33,469 bases of DNA from Hallerella sp963652365 (GTDB taxonomy: Bacteria; Fibrobacterota; Fibrobacteria; Fibrobacterales; Fibrobacteraceae): the NCBI GenBank assembly GCA_963652365.1, contig CAVJTH010000029.1:1-33469 (forward strand), given 5' to 3'. Below the pieces are notes generated by a model. That model had not been told where the DNA came from. It ran no database searches and was given only the letters and a program-made list of their open reading frames with translations. Of this stretch, positions 25,623 to 33,371 are shown piece after piece. How positions within the stretch are numbered: position 1 is the first letter of the stretch; each line of letters begins with the position of its first letter. The position numbers and the translations under genes are program-made.

Positions 25623-26738
25623 TCACTTGGAGCGTCCCAGATTGTCGGGGTTCAGGGCAAAAAGTTCCGGCAAGACGAAGAGACCGTCCTTCCGCACGAG
25701 AACGTCGTCCATGTAGATTTCCCCGCCGCCGTATTCCGGAGTCATGACCAGCACCAGGTCCCAGTGGATGGCCGAATGGTTCCCGTTGTCCGCGTCCTCG
25801 TAGCACTTTCCCGGCGTAAAGTGGATGCTCCCCGAAATCTTCTCGTCAAACAGGATGTCGCAGATCGGGCGACGGATGAACGGGTTGAATCCGAACGAGA
25901 ACTCGCCCACGTAGCGCGCGCCCTCGTCCGTATCGAAAATCGCGTTCATCGCTTTCGTGTCCGAAGAAGTCGCCTCGACGATCTTTCCGTCCTTGAAAAC
26001 GAGCCGAATCCCTTCGAACCGCTTGCCCTCGTAGAGCGTCGGCGTGTTGTACGCGATGACGCCGTTCACGCTTTCCCGCACCGGAGCCGTATAGACTTCC
26101 CCGTCCGGAATATTCATCGTCCCGCAGCACGGAACCGCCGGAATCCCCTTGATGCTGAACGAAAGGTCCGTCCCCGGAGCCTTCAGGCGCACCCTGTCCG
26201 TCCGGTTCATCAGGTCGATAAGCCCCTGCGCCGCCTTCCGCATTCCCGGGTAGTCGGCAAGGCACGCTTCGAAGTAGAAGTCCTCGAACGCTTCCGTGCT
26301 CATGCCCGCGCTCTGCGCAAGCGAAGGTCCCGGCCAGCGGAGAACGCACCAGCGCGTCTTGTTCACGCGCCAGTTCAGCACCGGGTTGCGAATCGTCCGG
26401 TTCGCCCGCATCCGGTCTTCGGAAACGTCCGAAAGTTCTACAAAATTGTCACTTCCGCGAATCGAGATGTAGGCCTGCATCTGCTTCATCTGCGCGAGAT
26501 CGTGTTCCGCGGCGATTTTCAGCTGCTCGTCCGTCGCGTTCTGGAGCAGCACCCGGTTCACCGCGCTCGAAAACGTCGAAACGAACGCCCGACCGCCGAC
26601 CTTCGCCACCGCCCGGACCAGCGCCACGGAAATTTCCGCCGGAGCGTCCGTCGTTTCGATTAAGATATTCTCGCCTTTCTTGAGGGCGACCGCATCGCGG
26701 ACAAGCATTTCCGCAAGCTGAACGATTCTTGAATCCAT
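25623..26738 (-). CDS. M29 family metallo-aminopeptidase (AmpS/PepS-like)
   Basis: Removes N-terminal residues from peptides in the cytoplasm with a two-metal site. The 371-aa protein shows the M29 metal-ligand blocks in order: IPDGEVYTAP (Glu), VGEFSFGFNP (Glu), SIHFTPGKCYED (His) and NHSAIHWDLV (His, Asp). The N-terminal part (LKKGENILIET) is the usual opening of the family. ATG 26738 follows AAAGGT. It is slightly shorter than the common ~410 aa. No partner genes. Confidence 0.92.
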   Translation of the reverse strand: MDSRIVQLAEMLVRDAVALKKGENILIETTDAPAEISVALVRAVAKVGGRAFVSTFSSAVNRVLLQNATDEQLKIAAEHDLAQMKQMQAYISIRGSDNFVELSDVSEDRMRANRTIRNPVLNWRVNKTRWCVLRWPGPSLAQSAGMSTEAFEDFYFEACLADYPGMRKAAQGLIDLMNRTDRVRLKAPGTDLSFSIKGIPAVPCCGTMNIPDGEVYTAPVRESVNGVIAYNTPTLYEGKRFEGIRLVFKDGKIVEATSSDTKAMNAIFDTDEGARYVGEFSFGFNPFIRRPICDILFDEKISGSIHFTPGKCYEDADNGNHSAIHWDLVLVMTPEYGGGEIYMDDVLVRKDGLFVLPELFALNPDNLGRSK

Positions 26739-26806
26739 CGCGTTACCTTTTGAAAAATTCAAGAGCCAATGTAGAAATTTTGTATATTAGGGGAAAAGGG
26801 TATCGG

Positions 26807-27292
26807 ATGAATTACACAGACAAAAACAGAAACAAGCTTTTCCATCCAAAAAATCGGCTGAATGCTGCAATTTCACGCATAGAAACAGCGACAATTCTTC
26901 TTCGCAACAAAAGATATTCTGCATCTATCTACATTGCTGGCGTTGCTGTAGAATGCGTTCTGCGAGCATTCATAGAAAACTACGAACTGAAAAGATTCGA
27001 CACAGAGCATCGAATCGGGAAACTTTGCAAGCATCGCTCCATTGATCCTTTTTACAAAAGCAATTCTTCGATGGATCAATGTTTTGACACAATGATTAAC
27101 TATTGGGACAATAAATACCGATATGCCGATGACGTCAAATTGATGACTTTCTACCAGGCTCGCGGTCTAGTTAAACACTCTGAATTGCGAGATTCAAAAA
27201 AATTAGCCAAATTTGCCAATGACTGCGTTACAGCAGCAAGCAAGATCATCATCAAAGGGCAGGAATGCTTCCAAAGGGGGAAAGATGCCTAG
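26807..27292 (+). CDS. HEPN-like domain protein
   Basis: A 161-aa helical protein in AT-rich DNA, unlike its GC-rich neighbours. RLNAAISRIETATILLRNKR followed by YSASIYIAGVAVECVLRAFI is the typical first half of a HEPN domain. The C-terminal helix has Arg119-x4-His124 (RGLVKH), matching the Rx4-6H motif of HEPN RNases. Many HEPN proteins are toxins or anti-phage RNases; others only bind nucleotidyltransferases. No MNT antitoxin is adjacent. ATG 26807 follows AAGGG, and a -10-like TATATT lies at 26783-26788. Its end overlaps the next gene by 8 nt. The fold call is by motif only. Confidence 0.65.
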   Translation: MNYTDKNRNKLFHPKNRLNAAISRIETATILLRNKRYSASIYIAGVAVECVLRAFIENYELKRFDTEHRIGKLCKHRSIDPFYKSNSSMDQCFDTMINYWDNKYRYADDVKLMTFYQARGLVKHSELRDSKKLAKFANDCVTAASKIIIKGQECFQRGKDA

Positions 27293-27581
27293 CGCAAAGA
27301 AGAGCCAAACCGCGAAAGAAGTTACCCTCGGAAAAAAGCTCAGGCAGGTTTTAAAAAATTCCGAAATCGGCAAGACGAAGGGAACCCGGATTCGAATCGA
27401 AGAACTCGAAAATGGCTACGTGAGCGGCCTTATCAAGTCGCCCCTCTTTACCGGAATGTCCATCGTCAAGAGGCATTCCAAGATCCAGGGTTGCCTGAGA
27501 AAGGGACTGTCCGCTTCGGAACGGGAAAAAATCATCGGTCTCCTGACGGCAGCGCCCGCCGACCTGGCCTCCGACAGATAA
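27285..27581 (+). CDS. BolA-like small protein
   Basis: A 98-aa protein. SPLFTGMSIVKRHSKIQGCL resembles the BolA signature (phe-x-gly-x-ser, then Arg-His and a following helix with Leu), and LLTAAPADL resembles its C-terminal end. BolA proteins act with monothiol glutaredoxins on Fe-S clusters or as regulators. The N-terminus is basic. ATG 27285 follows AGGGGG, inside the end of the HEPN-like gene. Base composition is that of the core genome, not of the HEPN-like gene. I am moderately sure of the family. Confidence 0.55.
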   Translation: MPSAKKSQTAKEVTLGKKLRQVLKNSEIGKTKGTRIRIEELENGYVSGLIKSPLFTGMSIVKRHSKIQGCLRKGLSASEREKIIGLLTAAPADLASDR

Positions 27582-27586
27582 TTCCG

Positions 27587-28780
27587 TCAGCGGCGACGCA
27601 AAAGCCTTCGCTTCACCGCTCCCAAAATCCGGCGCACTTTACCGTAAGCCTTTTTCAGCGACCCCGGATAAGGGCAAAACTTTCGGATGAGCTCGTCAAG
27701 CGTTTTGGTATCCAGTTCGGCAAAAAACTCCGCTCTTTTCGGGTGCGGCTTGCTCGAACGGACGATGCACGGATTCCCCGCAATCGCCTTTTCCAGTTCC
27801 GATTCGCAAGAGCGAATTTTCGGGGAGATTTCGTCAAACAGCTTTTCACCGAGCTCCGTATTCAGCAACACGACGGAAGTTCCCTTGTCGTCATCCATCT
27901 CCGGGTGAACCGAAGCGATATTCCAGTAGTCGCCGAGCGTGATATCGGCAATCCGGGGAAGCTTTCCGTAGCGGCATTCCGCGCAGGAATCGTTCAGGCA
28001 GATGTTCTGGAGAAACACGCGCATGAATTTATCTTCGCGAAGCGTTTTAAAAATTTGAAAACAGTCTCCAGAACTGTATTCAATGGCGCGATGCGCCATT
28101 GAAAACAGTCTCCAGCCGTTCCGCTTGTCGCGAAAACGGCTGGACACGATAGAGGCGGAAGCCTGCGCTTCCGTTTCGCGGACATACTTTTCGAAAACCT
28201 TCACGCTCGGCGAACCGTGGCAGACGATATCCACCGTCGTCAAATTTTCTAGGCTCTTGCCGCCCAGCACCGCATACAGAGCCGCCACCTGGCACGGCGT
28301 CCCCGAAAAGAGCACCTTGCGCCCGGCGCGCAACAGCGAGCGAACTTCCCGGTAGATGAATCCGGCGTCCGCCTGCACATACTTGGAACCGCGGAGCCTC
28401 TCCATGTCCGCCTTGTTCTCGACGACGACATGCCCGAAATGCGCCTTGCCCAGCTGCGCCACGCCAACGACAGCACCGCCGTCAGCCAGGACCTTTTCTG
28501 CCAGCACCGAAAAGATTCCCCCGCTCGACGAGTTCAATCGAATCGTTTCATCGGTCGCATAGGCGGCAAAAGTCTTTGGCGATTCAGAGGATCCGTTCGG
28601 ATTCGCGACACTTTTTGTCCACGGGCAGGCACGTTCGCAAGCTCCGCAATCGACGCACTTTGTGGAATCGACGCTCGGGCGGTAAAAGCCCTTTTCGTCA
28701 AGCGTCATCGCAATCGCGCCGCGAGAGCAGACATTCGCGCACGCCGCACAGGAAGAACAGTTGGGGACGGGGAGAGTCAT
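27587..28780 (-). CDS. FrhB-like (F420 hydrogenase beta-subunit family) iron-sulfur protein
   Basis: A 397-aa protein with two 4Fe-4S ferredoxin motifs at the N-terminus (Cys8, 11, 14, 18 and Cys42, 45, 48, 52), then the FrhB/FdhB N- and C-terminal domains: LNSSSGGIFSVLAEKVL, LFSGTPCQVAALYAVLG, VDIVCHGSPS and SDITLGDYWNI-like ADITLGDYWNI. Such proteins in bacteria often lie in exopolysaccharide loci, next to pyruvyl transferases and flippases, as here near the Wzx-type gene. Electron donor and substrate are unknown. ATG 28780 overlaps the DUF3800 stop (ATGA). A quasi-palindrome lies inside it at 28073-28109. Confidence 0.88.
   Translation of the reverse strand: MTLPVPNCSSCAACANVCSRGAIAMTLDEKGFYRPSVDSTKCVDCGACERACPWTKSVANPNGSSESPKTFAAYATDETIRLNSSSGGIFSVLAEKVLADGGAVVGVAQLGKAHFGHVVVENKADMERLRGSKYVQADAGFIYREVRSLLRAGRKVLFSGTPCQVAALYAVLGGKSLENLTTVDIVCHGSPSVKVFEKYVRETEAQASASIVSSRFRDKRNGWRLFSMAHRAIEYSSGDCFQIFKTLREDKFMRVFLQNICLNDSCAECRYGKLPRIADITLGDYWNIASVHPEMDDDKGTSVVLLNTELGEKLFDEISPKIRSCESELEKAIAGNPCIVRSSKPHPKRAEFFAELDTKTLDELIRKFCPYPGSLKKAYGKVRRILGAVKRRLLRRR
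28055..28115. repeat. Quasi-palindrome and direct repeat inside the FrhB-like gene
   Basis: ACTGTATTCAATGGCGC (28073-28089) and GCGCCATTGAAAACAGT (28093-28109) pair over 17 bp with one mismatch and a 3-nt loop. In addition TTGAAAACAGTCTCCAG occurs twice in direct orientation, at 28055-28071 and 28099-28115, 44 nt apart. The gene's frame stays open through it. Confidence 0.9.
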
Positions 28781-29472
28781 GGGAAAAATTTCTTCCGTTC
28801 TATCGGTTTGATAAATTGCTTTCTTAAATCTCTGATGCTGTGAAACATCAACTCTTCTGAATGCGATAATTTACCGAGTTGGCATTTAAGCATCAAAAGC
28901 TTAAGCGTACAAATTAAATCTGCAGACTGGAATAACTTGTAATCTTTAGGCAAAACCTTTCTATACGAATAAGAAGAAAGTTCCGTAGAGAACACAGAAT
29001 TCAAAATCCGATTTAATTCATGCTGGCCATTATCATAATATAGAATGACTTCTTGAAATGATTGAAAAAAAGGCAAATTAGCACGAAGGAACAAGGATAT
29101 TTCCTTGGCAATTCTACCTTCCAATGCAAAAGTATCGTCCTCTTGCTTTTTTTCAAAAACAAAAGTTTTGTATTGGACTGGAGCTCTTTGTGTAAAAAAG
29201 AACAAACTTGAAAACAAAGATCTCCTTTTATTGGGAGGATCCTGACCAAAAACACTTTCTCTACGAATTAACGGCGCTGTATGAATGACAAAATCCGATT
29301 CATAACCCAACGACTTGATTTTCGAATTCAATCTTGAAACACAATCGCGAATATTTTTAGATTGATCATGGAGAATGAGCGAGACGATATAATAGGGTGT
29401 ATGAGAGGCGTAAGCCCCAAAATCCCCGCTTTCATCGACAAAAATGCTCAATGATTTTTTCAAGTTTTCCAT
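28777..29472 (-). CDS. DUF3800 family protein
   Basis: A 231-aa protein in AT-rich DNA. The N-terminal SIFVDESGDFG (Asp13, Glu14) is the mark of DUF3800, an RNase H-like fold family common on mobile elements and near defence genes. VILYYDNGQHEL in the middle and LFQSADLICTLK near the end fit its other acidic positions. Biochemical role not established. The start is uncertain: GTG 29478, ATG 29472 or a TTG at 29463 are all in frame, and GGAG abuts the ATG. Its stop overlaps the FrhB-like start (ATGA). A promoter and a terminator-like hairpin lie just upstream. Confidence 0.78.
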   Translation of the reverse strand: MENLKKSLSIFVDESGDFGAYASHTPYYIVSLILHDQSKNIRDCVSRLNSKIKSLGYESDFVIHTAPLIRRESVFGQDPPNKRRSLFSSLFFFTQRAPVQYKTFVFEKKQEDDTFALEGRIAKEISLFLRANLPFFQSFQEVILYYDNGQHELNRILNSVFSTELSSYSYRKVLPKDYKLFQSADLICTLKLLMLKCQLGKLSHSEELMFHSIRDLRKQFIKPIERKKFFP

Positions 29473-29478
29473 CTCCAC

Positions 29479-29505
29479 AAAAAATGGCGGGACAGTCTGC
29501 CCGCC
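29479..29505 (-). terminator. Intrinsic terminator after wzx, or leader attenuator of the DUF3800 gene
   Basis: On the - strand, GGCGGG ... CCCGCC (6-bp stem, extended by two inner pairs) is followed by ATTTTTT. The T-run ends directly before the GTG (29478) of the DUF3800 gene. It can end wzx transcription, but it also lies downstream of the promoter at 29545-29573. Confidence 0.75.
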
Positions 29506-29544
29506 GATTAGGGTGAACCAGGATCTTACGACCAGTTCAAACTT

Positions 29545-29573
29545 AATATAGATATATTTTTTCGTAAGGTCAA
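29545..29573 (-). promoter_or_regulatory. Putative sigma-70 promoter for the DUF3800 gene
   Basis: On the - strand TTGACC (29573-29568), exactly 17 nt, then TATATT (29550-29545). The -35 box overlaps the stop codon region of wzx. A start near 29538 would give a leader of about 60 nt that contains the terminator-like hairpin. Confidence 0.65.
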
Positions 29574-31087
29574 GAACTTTTTCTAAAAATTTTTCGAATG
29601 GGCTTTGTCACGAGCTCCCGTTCGTAAGCGTTCATCGACGCAAAATAGAACACGGGCAGATAGACCAGCAGATACGCAAGGATCCCGAGCCCCAGGCGGA
29701 GCGGAGAATCCAGCGCGACATTTCGCAGCGCGAGATACGAAACGGCTACAATCAGCAGAGGCGCCACGCTCATCTTGCCGATTTCCTTCCAGAAGGCGAG
29801 AATGTCTATTTTCTGCTTCACCTGGTAATACACGTTCATCACGAGAATCTGTCCAAGAATCAAGGCCCCGGCAATCGCCCACGCGCAGCCAAATCCCCCG
29901 TAACGCTTGGCGAGCGGAACTTGAAAGGCAAGCGAAACGAGCGAAATTCCCAGATAGAGCAGCGAACGGAACTTCATCTGGTTCCGCGCCTGGAGAATCG
30001 TGATCCCCAGGTTCTGGATCAGCGGCACGGTCAGCGGAACAAAGAAGAGCAAGGCGAGCCCATACGCATCGCGGTAGCCCGGCCCCGCCCAGAGTTCGAT
30101 GAATTGCCGTCCGAACAAGAAGAACCCCGAAAGGACCAACGCCAAGACACAATACTGGACACGCCCGGTCCTGACGAACAGGTCGCTCACCGCCTTCTCG
30201 CTCGAAGACCTGGAAACCATCGCGGTAACCTTCGGCAAGAAGACCCCGCTGATCGCCGTCGAAAAGGACATGTACATGTGCTCAAGCTGAATCGCCACGG
30301 CAAAGACCGCCACGGCTGCCGTCCCGACAAAGGCTCCCAAGACAAACTGCCCCGTACTCCAGTAGATTCTATCCATGATCGCGTTCAGGAAAATCCAGAA
30401 CGAATAGACGGCCACTTCCTTCAAGAAGCTCCAGTCGATTTTTCCAAACGCCATCCGAATCTTCAGGAACCACCTGCAATAGAAGAAATTGGACGCGAGC
30501 GTACACAGGTTAAACAGGGTCGTCACCACGACCAGCGCCACGGCCTTGTAGCCGAATTGCAGCAGCACGATCATCGTCCCCGTATTCAGAAGAATCCGGA
30601 AAATCGCCACAAGCTTCTGGAAGACAAAGCGTTCGTACGCCGTGACGATGGAACCGAACAGGCTAAAGGGAAACGTGACCGCGAGATTCAGCACCATCAA
30701 GAAGAGCATCACCCGAACACGCGAAAGCTCCCCCGCCGTCATCGCCCCGTCAAAAATCAGGTCCGTATTGAAAGCCAGCACAAAACCCAACGCAACAGCC
30801 AGCAAACTGATTCCGCAATACAAGAGGAAAAACATCCCGAACATCTTGCTCTGTTCGTCGGTCTTCCCTTCGGCCCGATACTTGGCCGTATAGCGGACTA
30901 TGGCGTTCCCGAATCCCAAGTCGAGAATCGTCAGGTAGGCGACGACAGACGCGACAATCGAATACATTCCGTATTCCGACTTGCCGAGCATCCGGAGCAG
31001 GTACGGCGTATAGAGCAACCCGACCAGATTGTTCAGGCCGAGAACGACATAGGAAAGGAGCGCGCCTAGTTTAAGCTGGGATGGCAT
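29570..31087 (-). CDS. Wzx-type polysaccharide flippase (MATE/MOP superfamily)
   Basis: A 505-aa integral membrane protein with 12-14 helices that should flip lipid-linked glycan units across the inner membrane. The N-terminus QLKLGALLSYVVLGLNNLVG, with LLYTPYLLRMLGKSEYGMYS, is typical of the RfbX/Wzx polysaccharide-transport family. ATG 31087 (MPSQLKLG) matches family starts; TTG 31096 is also in frame and would overlap the stop of the upstream TOPRIM-like gene as TTGA. Neither has a clear ribosome site. No glycosyltransferases are in the window, so the exported glycan is unknown. Confidence 0.88.
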   Translation of the reverse strand: MPSQLKLGALLSYVVLGLNNLVGLLYTPYLLRMLGKSEYGMYSIVASVVAYLTILDLGFGNAIVRYTAKYRAEGKTDEQSKMFGMFFLLYCGISLLAVALGFVLAFNTDLIFDGAMTAGELSRVRVMLFLMVLNLAVTFPFSLFGSIVTAYERFVFQKLVAIFRILLNTGTMIVLLQFGYKAVALVVVTTLFNLCTLASNFFYCRWFLKIRMAFGKIDWSFLKEVAVYSFWIFLNAIMDRIYWSTGQFVLGAFVGTAAVAVFAVAIQLEHMYMSFSTAISGVFLPKVTAMVSRSSSEKAVSDLFVRTGRVQYCVLALVLSGFFLFGRQFIELWAGPGYRDAYGLALLFFVPLTVPLIQNLGITILQARNQMKFRSLLYLGISLVSLAFQVPLAKRYGGFGCAWAIAGALILGQILVMNVYYQVKQKIDILAFWKEIGKMSVAPLLIVAVSYLALRNVALDSPLRLGLGILAYLLVYLPVFYFASMNAYERELVTKPIRKIFRKSS

Positions 31088-31092
31088 GGGTT

Positions 31093-31830
31093 TCAAGATA
31101 GCAAGGAACCATGCGGTTGCTTGGTGTTATCCAAATTCAGATTTTCGGGAAAAGGCTCGTGAAGAATCGAAGCGGCAACAACATGAAGCCTGTTCTTGAA
31201 AAAGGCAAAACTCGGAGCGGAAAGAGCGTCCCAATCATAGTTTTCAATCCTATCGGAAAGCTTTGCATAATTTTCTTTTTCCGAACAACCGAGCATTTTA
31301 GCCAAGACTTTTTTCCCGGATTTTGGGCTGTTATCCGACCCCGGCAAATTTTCGTAGTATGACATACGAGCCGCATGTTTATCGACGATGCAAAGCATCC
31401 ATGATTCGCTTCGAGTCTTTGGAACCATCGGAACGCCTCTTTGAAAACCTGCATTGTCAAAGCCTACATGCATCGCGGCAATCAAGGCTTCGTAGTATTT
31501 GTCCCTATTTTCACTTGAAGGGAAATCCATATCCTTAAAATAAATGGCCCCACAAGCCGAGCAATAGGTCTGAGCCTTTTGGGCAAGACAACAAGCAAAA
31601 GCCGTCACCGATCTCGTTTCAGGATAGGGCGTTTTGCGTCCACGAACGTAAGCCCCCCTTTTAGGCTTCACGTTTTTCGAGTCACTCGAAAGTTCACTCC
31701 TTGAAACGGAATGAAATTTCGCCTGCTTTGCGTACCATTTTGCCAAAAGACTTCTAATCGCCATCCTTAAAGGAGCGTCATCGCCACAAACATCCGTCGG
31801 CCCTTCCCCACAAATGAAAAAATCAAGCAT
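31093..31830 (-). CDS. TOPRIM-like protein paired with an ATPase, putative defence effector
   Basis: A 245-aa protein with a TOPRIM-like signature. The first strand ends in ICGEGPTD with Glu9, and a DxD pair, Asp100 and Asp102, lies in IYFKDMDFPSS. This triad is what OLD-family and DUF4276/DUF4435-type nucleases use to bind metal. A CxxC (Cys90, Cys93) precedes the DxD. It overlaps the ATPase gene by 8 nt, so the two proteins probably form a complex. Known analogues are AriB of PARIS and the TOPRIM half of OLD/Gabija proteins. Base composition is AT-rich. The family name (DUF4276-like) is tentative. Confidence 0.68.
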   Translation of the reverse strand: MLDFFICGEGPTDVCGDDAPLRMAIRSLLAKWYAKQAKFHSVSRSELSSDSKNVKPKRGAYVRGRKTPYPETRSVTAFACCLAQKAQTYCSACGAIYFKDMDFPSSENRDKYYEALIAAMHVGFDNAGFQRGVPMVPKTRSESWMLCIVDKHAARMSYYENLPGSDNSPKSGKKVLAKMLGCSEKENYAKLSDRIENYDWDALSAPSFAFFKNRLHVVAASILHEPFPENLNLDNTKQPHGSLLS

Positions 31831-32974
31831 CGTTTCTACCCAAAGAAGCTAGCTTGGACGACAAATCAATCAGATCCGTGTCGCCCATCGCTTCGCCTGG
31901 TCCGAGGACATTCAGCTTGTCGGACATTTGCGGAATACCGAAAAAGCGCTTGGCGCAAGTATGTCCCTGCGCATTCTTGAACAGGAAAAAGACTCCAGCG
32001 CGCGCCTGTTCATCGGTCAAGTAATTCAAAAAAAGGCCGCTATGCGTAGAAACAAAAACCTGCTTTTGCTGCTCTCCGTAATTTTGCAATTTCGCGACAA
32101 GTTTTCCAATCAATTCCTGATTCAAGCCGTTTTCCGCCTCGTCGAAGAGAATCACCTTGTCATCGGTAAACTGCTGGGAAAGAAGTACAAATAGGCGAAG
32201 AGTCCCATAGCTAAGATTCGCAGCCGAAAAAACGCACTTTTCCAATTCGTTTAAAAGCAAGGATTTCCATCCAAATTGCTGCCGCCGAATCTCCATTTTC
32301 CTTAAAGGAGCATAGAAATCTTGAATTTGAAGCAGCAGACTTTTCTGTTTTTCTGCGGAAAGTCCCGCGATAAAACCGCTCAGATTCCGTCCATTGCACT
32401 CTACAGAAACGGTCTGTCCTTTTTTAATTTGCGAAGACTGGGCAATCGCATGCGGATCCAGGACTCCCAGAAAACGCGACTGCCTGATAAACTTGCCGAA
32501 ATCCGTTTCCCTGAATGAAAAGATGGAACCGGAATAGTTAGAAGGTCCATAATCAATCGTCTGCAATTTCTTTCCGGGTTCAGAAATGTTCAGCTTTCCC
32601 GATTCAAAACGATACTCGACATTCCCCTCTTTGAGTATTTCCGAAGTACAACGCATTTCTCGCGTGTTAAATTTCGCACGCCAACACGCATGTTTTTCGC
32701 CTAAGGTTGCATCAATTTCCAAATCAATCGAGTACTTTCGTTCCCCGCCAAGCGTCAGCAATTCTGTCACATTGCTTAACCCCTGATCGCTTATCCATTG
32801 TCCGACATTACCTATCATTAGCGACTTTATAAAATCAACGAGCTGTAGAAATGTAGTCTTGCCAGAACCGTTAATTCCAATCAAGCAAGAAAACATCGGG
32901 ATATCCCGCAATTCAAAATCCGCCAAGGACTTGAAATTTCTTACCGCAATCCGATCAATCTTAAAAATACTCAT
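31823..32974 (-). CDS. AAA_21/OLD-like ABC-type ATPase, putative defence sensor
   Basis: A 383-aa ATPase of the SMC/RecF/OLD branch. It opens FKIDRIAVRNFKSLADFEL, with Walker A GINGSGKT at 33-40, an ABC-type signature LSYGTLR at 254-260, Walker B VILFDEAENG at 274-283, and the switch histidine in STHSG (His311). The C-terminus GPGEAMGDTDLIDL resembles ATPases that come paired with small TOPRIM-like proteins, as here. There is no TOPRIM in this chain. ATG 32974 has no ribosome site, and TATAAT lies 7 nt before it. An anti-phage role is inferred from the pair and the AT-rich, IS-flanked setting. Confidence 0.8.
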   Translation of the reverse strand: MSIFKIDRIAVRNFKSLADFELRDIPMFSCLIGINGSGKTTFLQLVDFIKSLMIGNVGQWISDQGLSNVTELLTLGGERKYSIDLEIDATLGEKHACWRAKFNTREMRCTSEILKEGNVEYRFESGKLNISEPGKKLQTIDYGPSNYSGSIFSFRETDFGKFIRQSRFLGVLDPHAIAQSSQIKKGQTVSVECNGRNLSGFIAGLSAEKQKSLLLQIQDFYAPLRKMEIRRQQFGWKSLLLNELEKCVFSAANLSYGTLRLFVLLSQQFTDDKVILFDEAENGLNQELIGKLVAKLQNYGEQQKQVFVSTHSGLFLNYLTDEQARAGVFFLFKNAQGHTCAKRFFGIPQMSDKLNVLGPGEAMGDTDLIDLSSKLASLGRNDA

Positions 32975-32986
32975 AGCCTAATTATA
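32974..32986 (-). promoter_or_regulatory. -10 box, possible leaderless start of the ATPase gene
   Basis: TATAAT on the - strand (32986-32981) is placed so that transcription would start at the A of ATG 32974. No clear -35 box is seen at 17 nt (ATGATG), and no ribosome site exists. Confidence 0.4.
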
Positions 32987-33166
32987 AAAAATTAAACGAT
33001 TGGCATCATGCCTCAGTCAGAAAGCAACTCGATTTTCGTGTTTCCACACAAAAAAAAAAGACCTACTCAAGGGACACTTGCGTGTTTGATATAAACCCTT
33101 TTTTCGGTCTGTATTCAATTTTAATAGACTCGGACTTCAAGCAACTCTTTTTACAAGATAGAAAGT

Positions 33167-33371
33167 CTATGAATTTTTTGCATGTTTTCTAAAATATTTC
33201 CGATGTTCCGCTAAAAAATATTGAACACTTTTTTGGTCCGATTCATTCAAGCGAGCGAAATCAACTTTCATATTTTTAGTAATATTCAATTTTTTGCATT
33301 CCTTTTCAACCTCTTTTCGAATCTGAATTTTCCCCTTTTCATCAAATGTGATAAGAAATTTGTCAAAAGGG
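33167..33371 (-). pseudogene. 3' remnant of an unknown gene cut by an IS element
   Basis: An open frame of about 67 codons, Lys/Glu-rich (FDKFLITFDEKGKIQ ... FLAEHRKYFRKHAKNS), with no native start. The only start-like codon, TTG 33382, lies inside the IS terminal sequence. The best reading is the C-terminal end of a gene whose 5' part was separated by the insertion to the right. AT-rich; no family recognised. The 192 bp between it and the ATPase start hold no gene. Confidence 0.5.

Noticed and set aside
29921..31069. 382-aa open frame opposite the flippase
   Set aside because: Hydrophilic antisense shadow of a clear multi-helix membrane protein.
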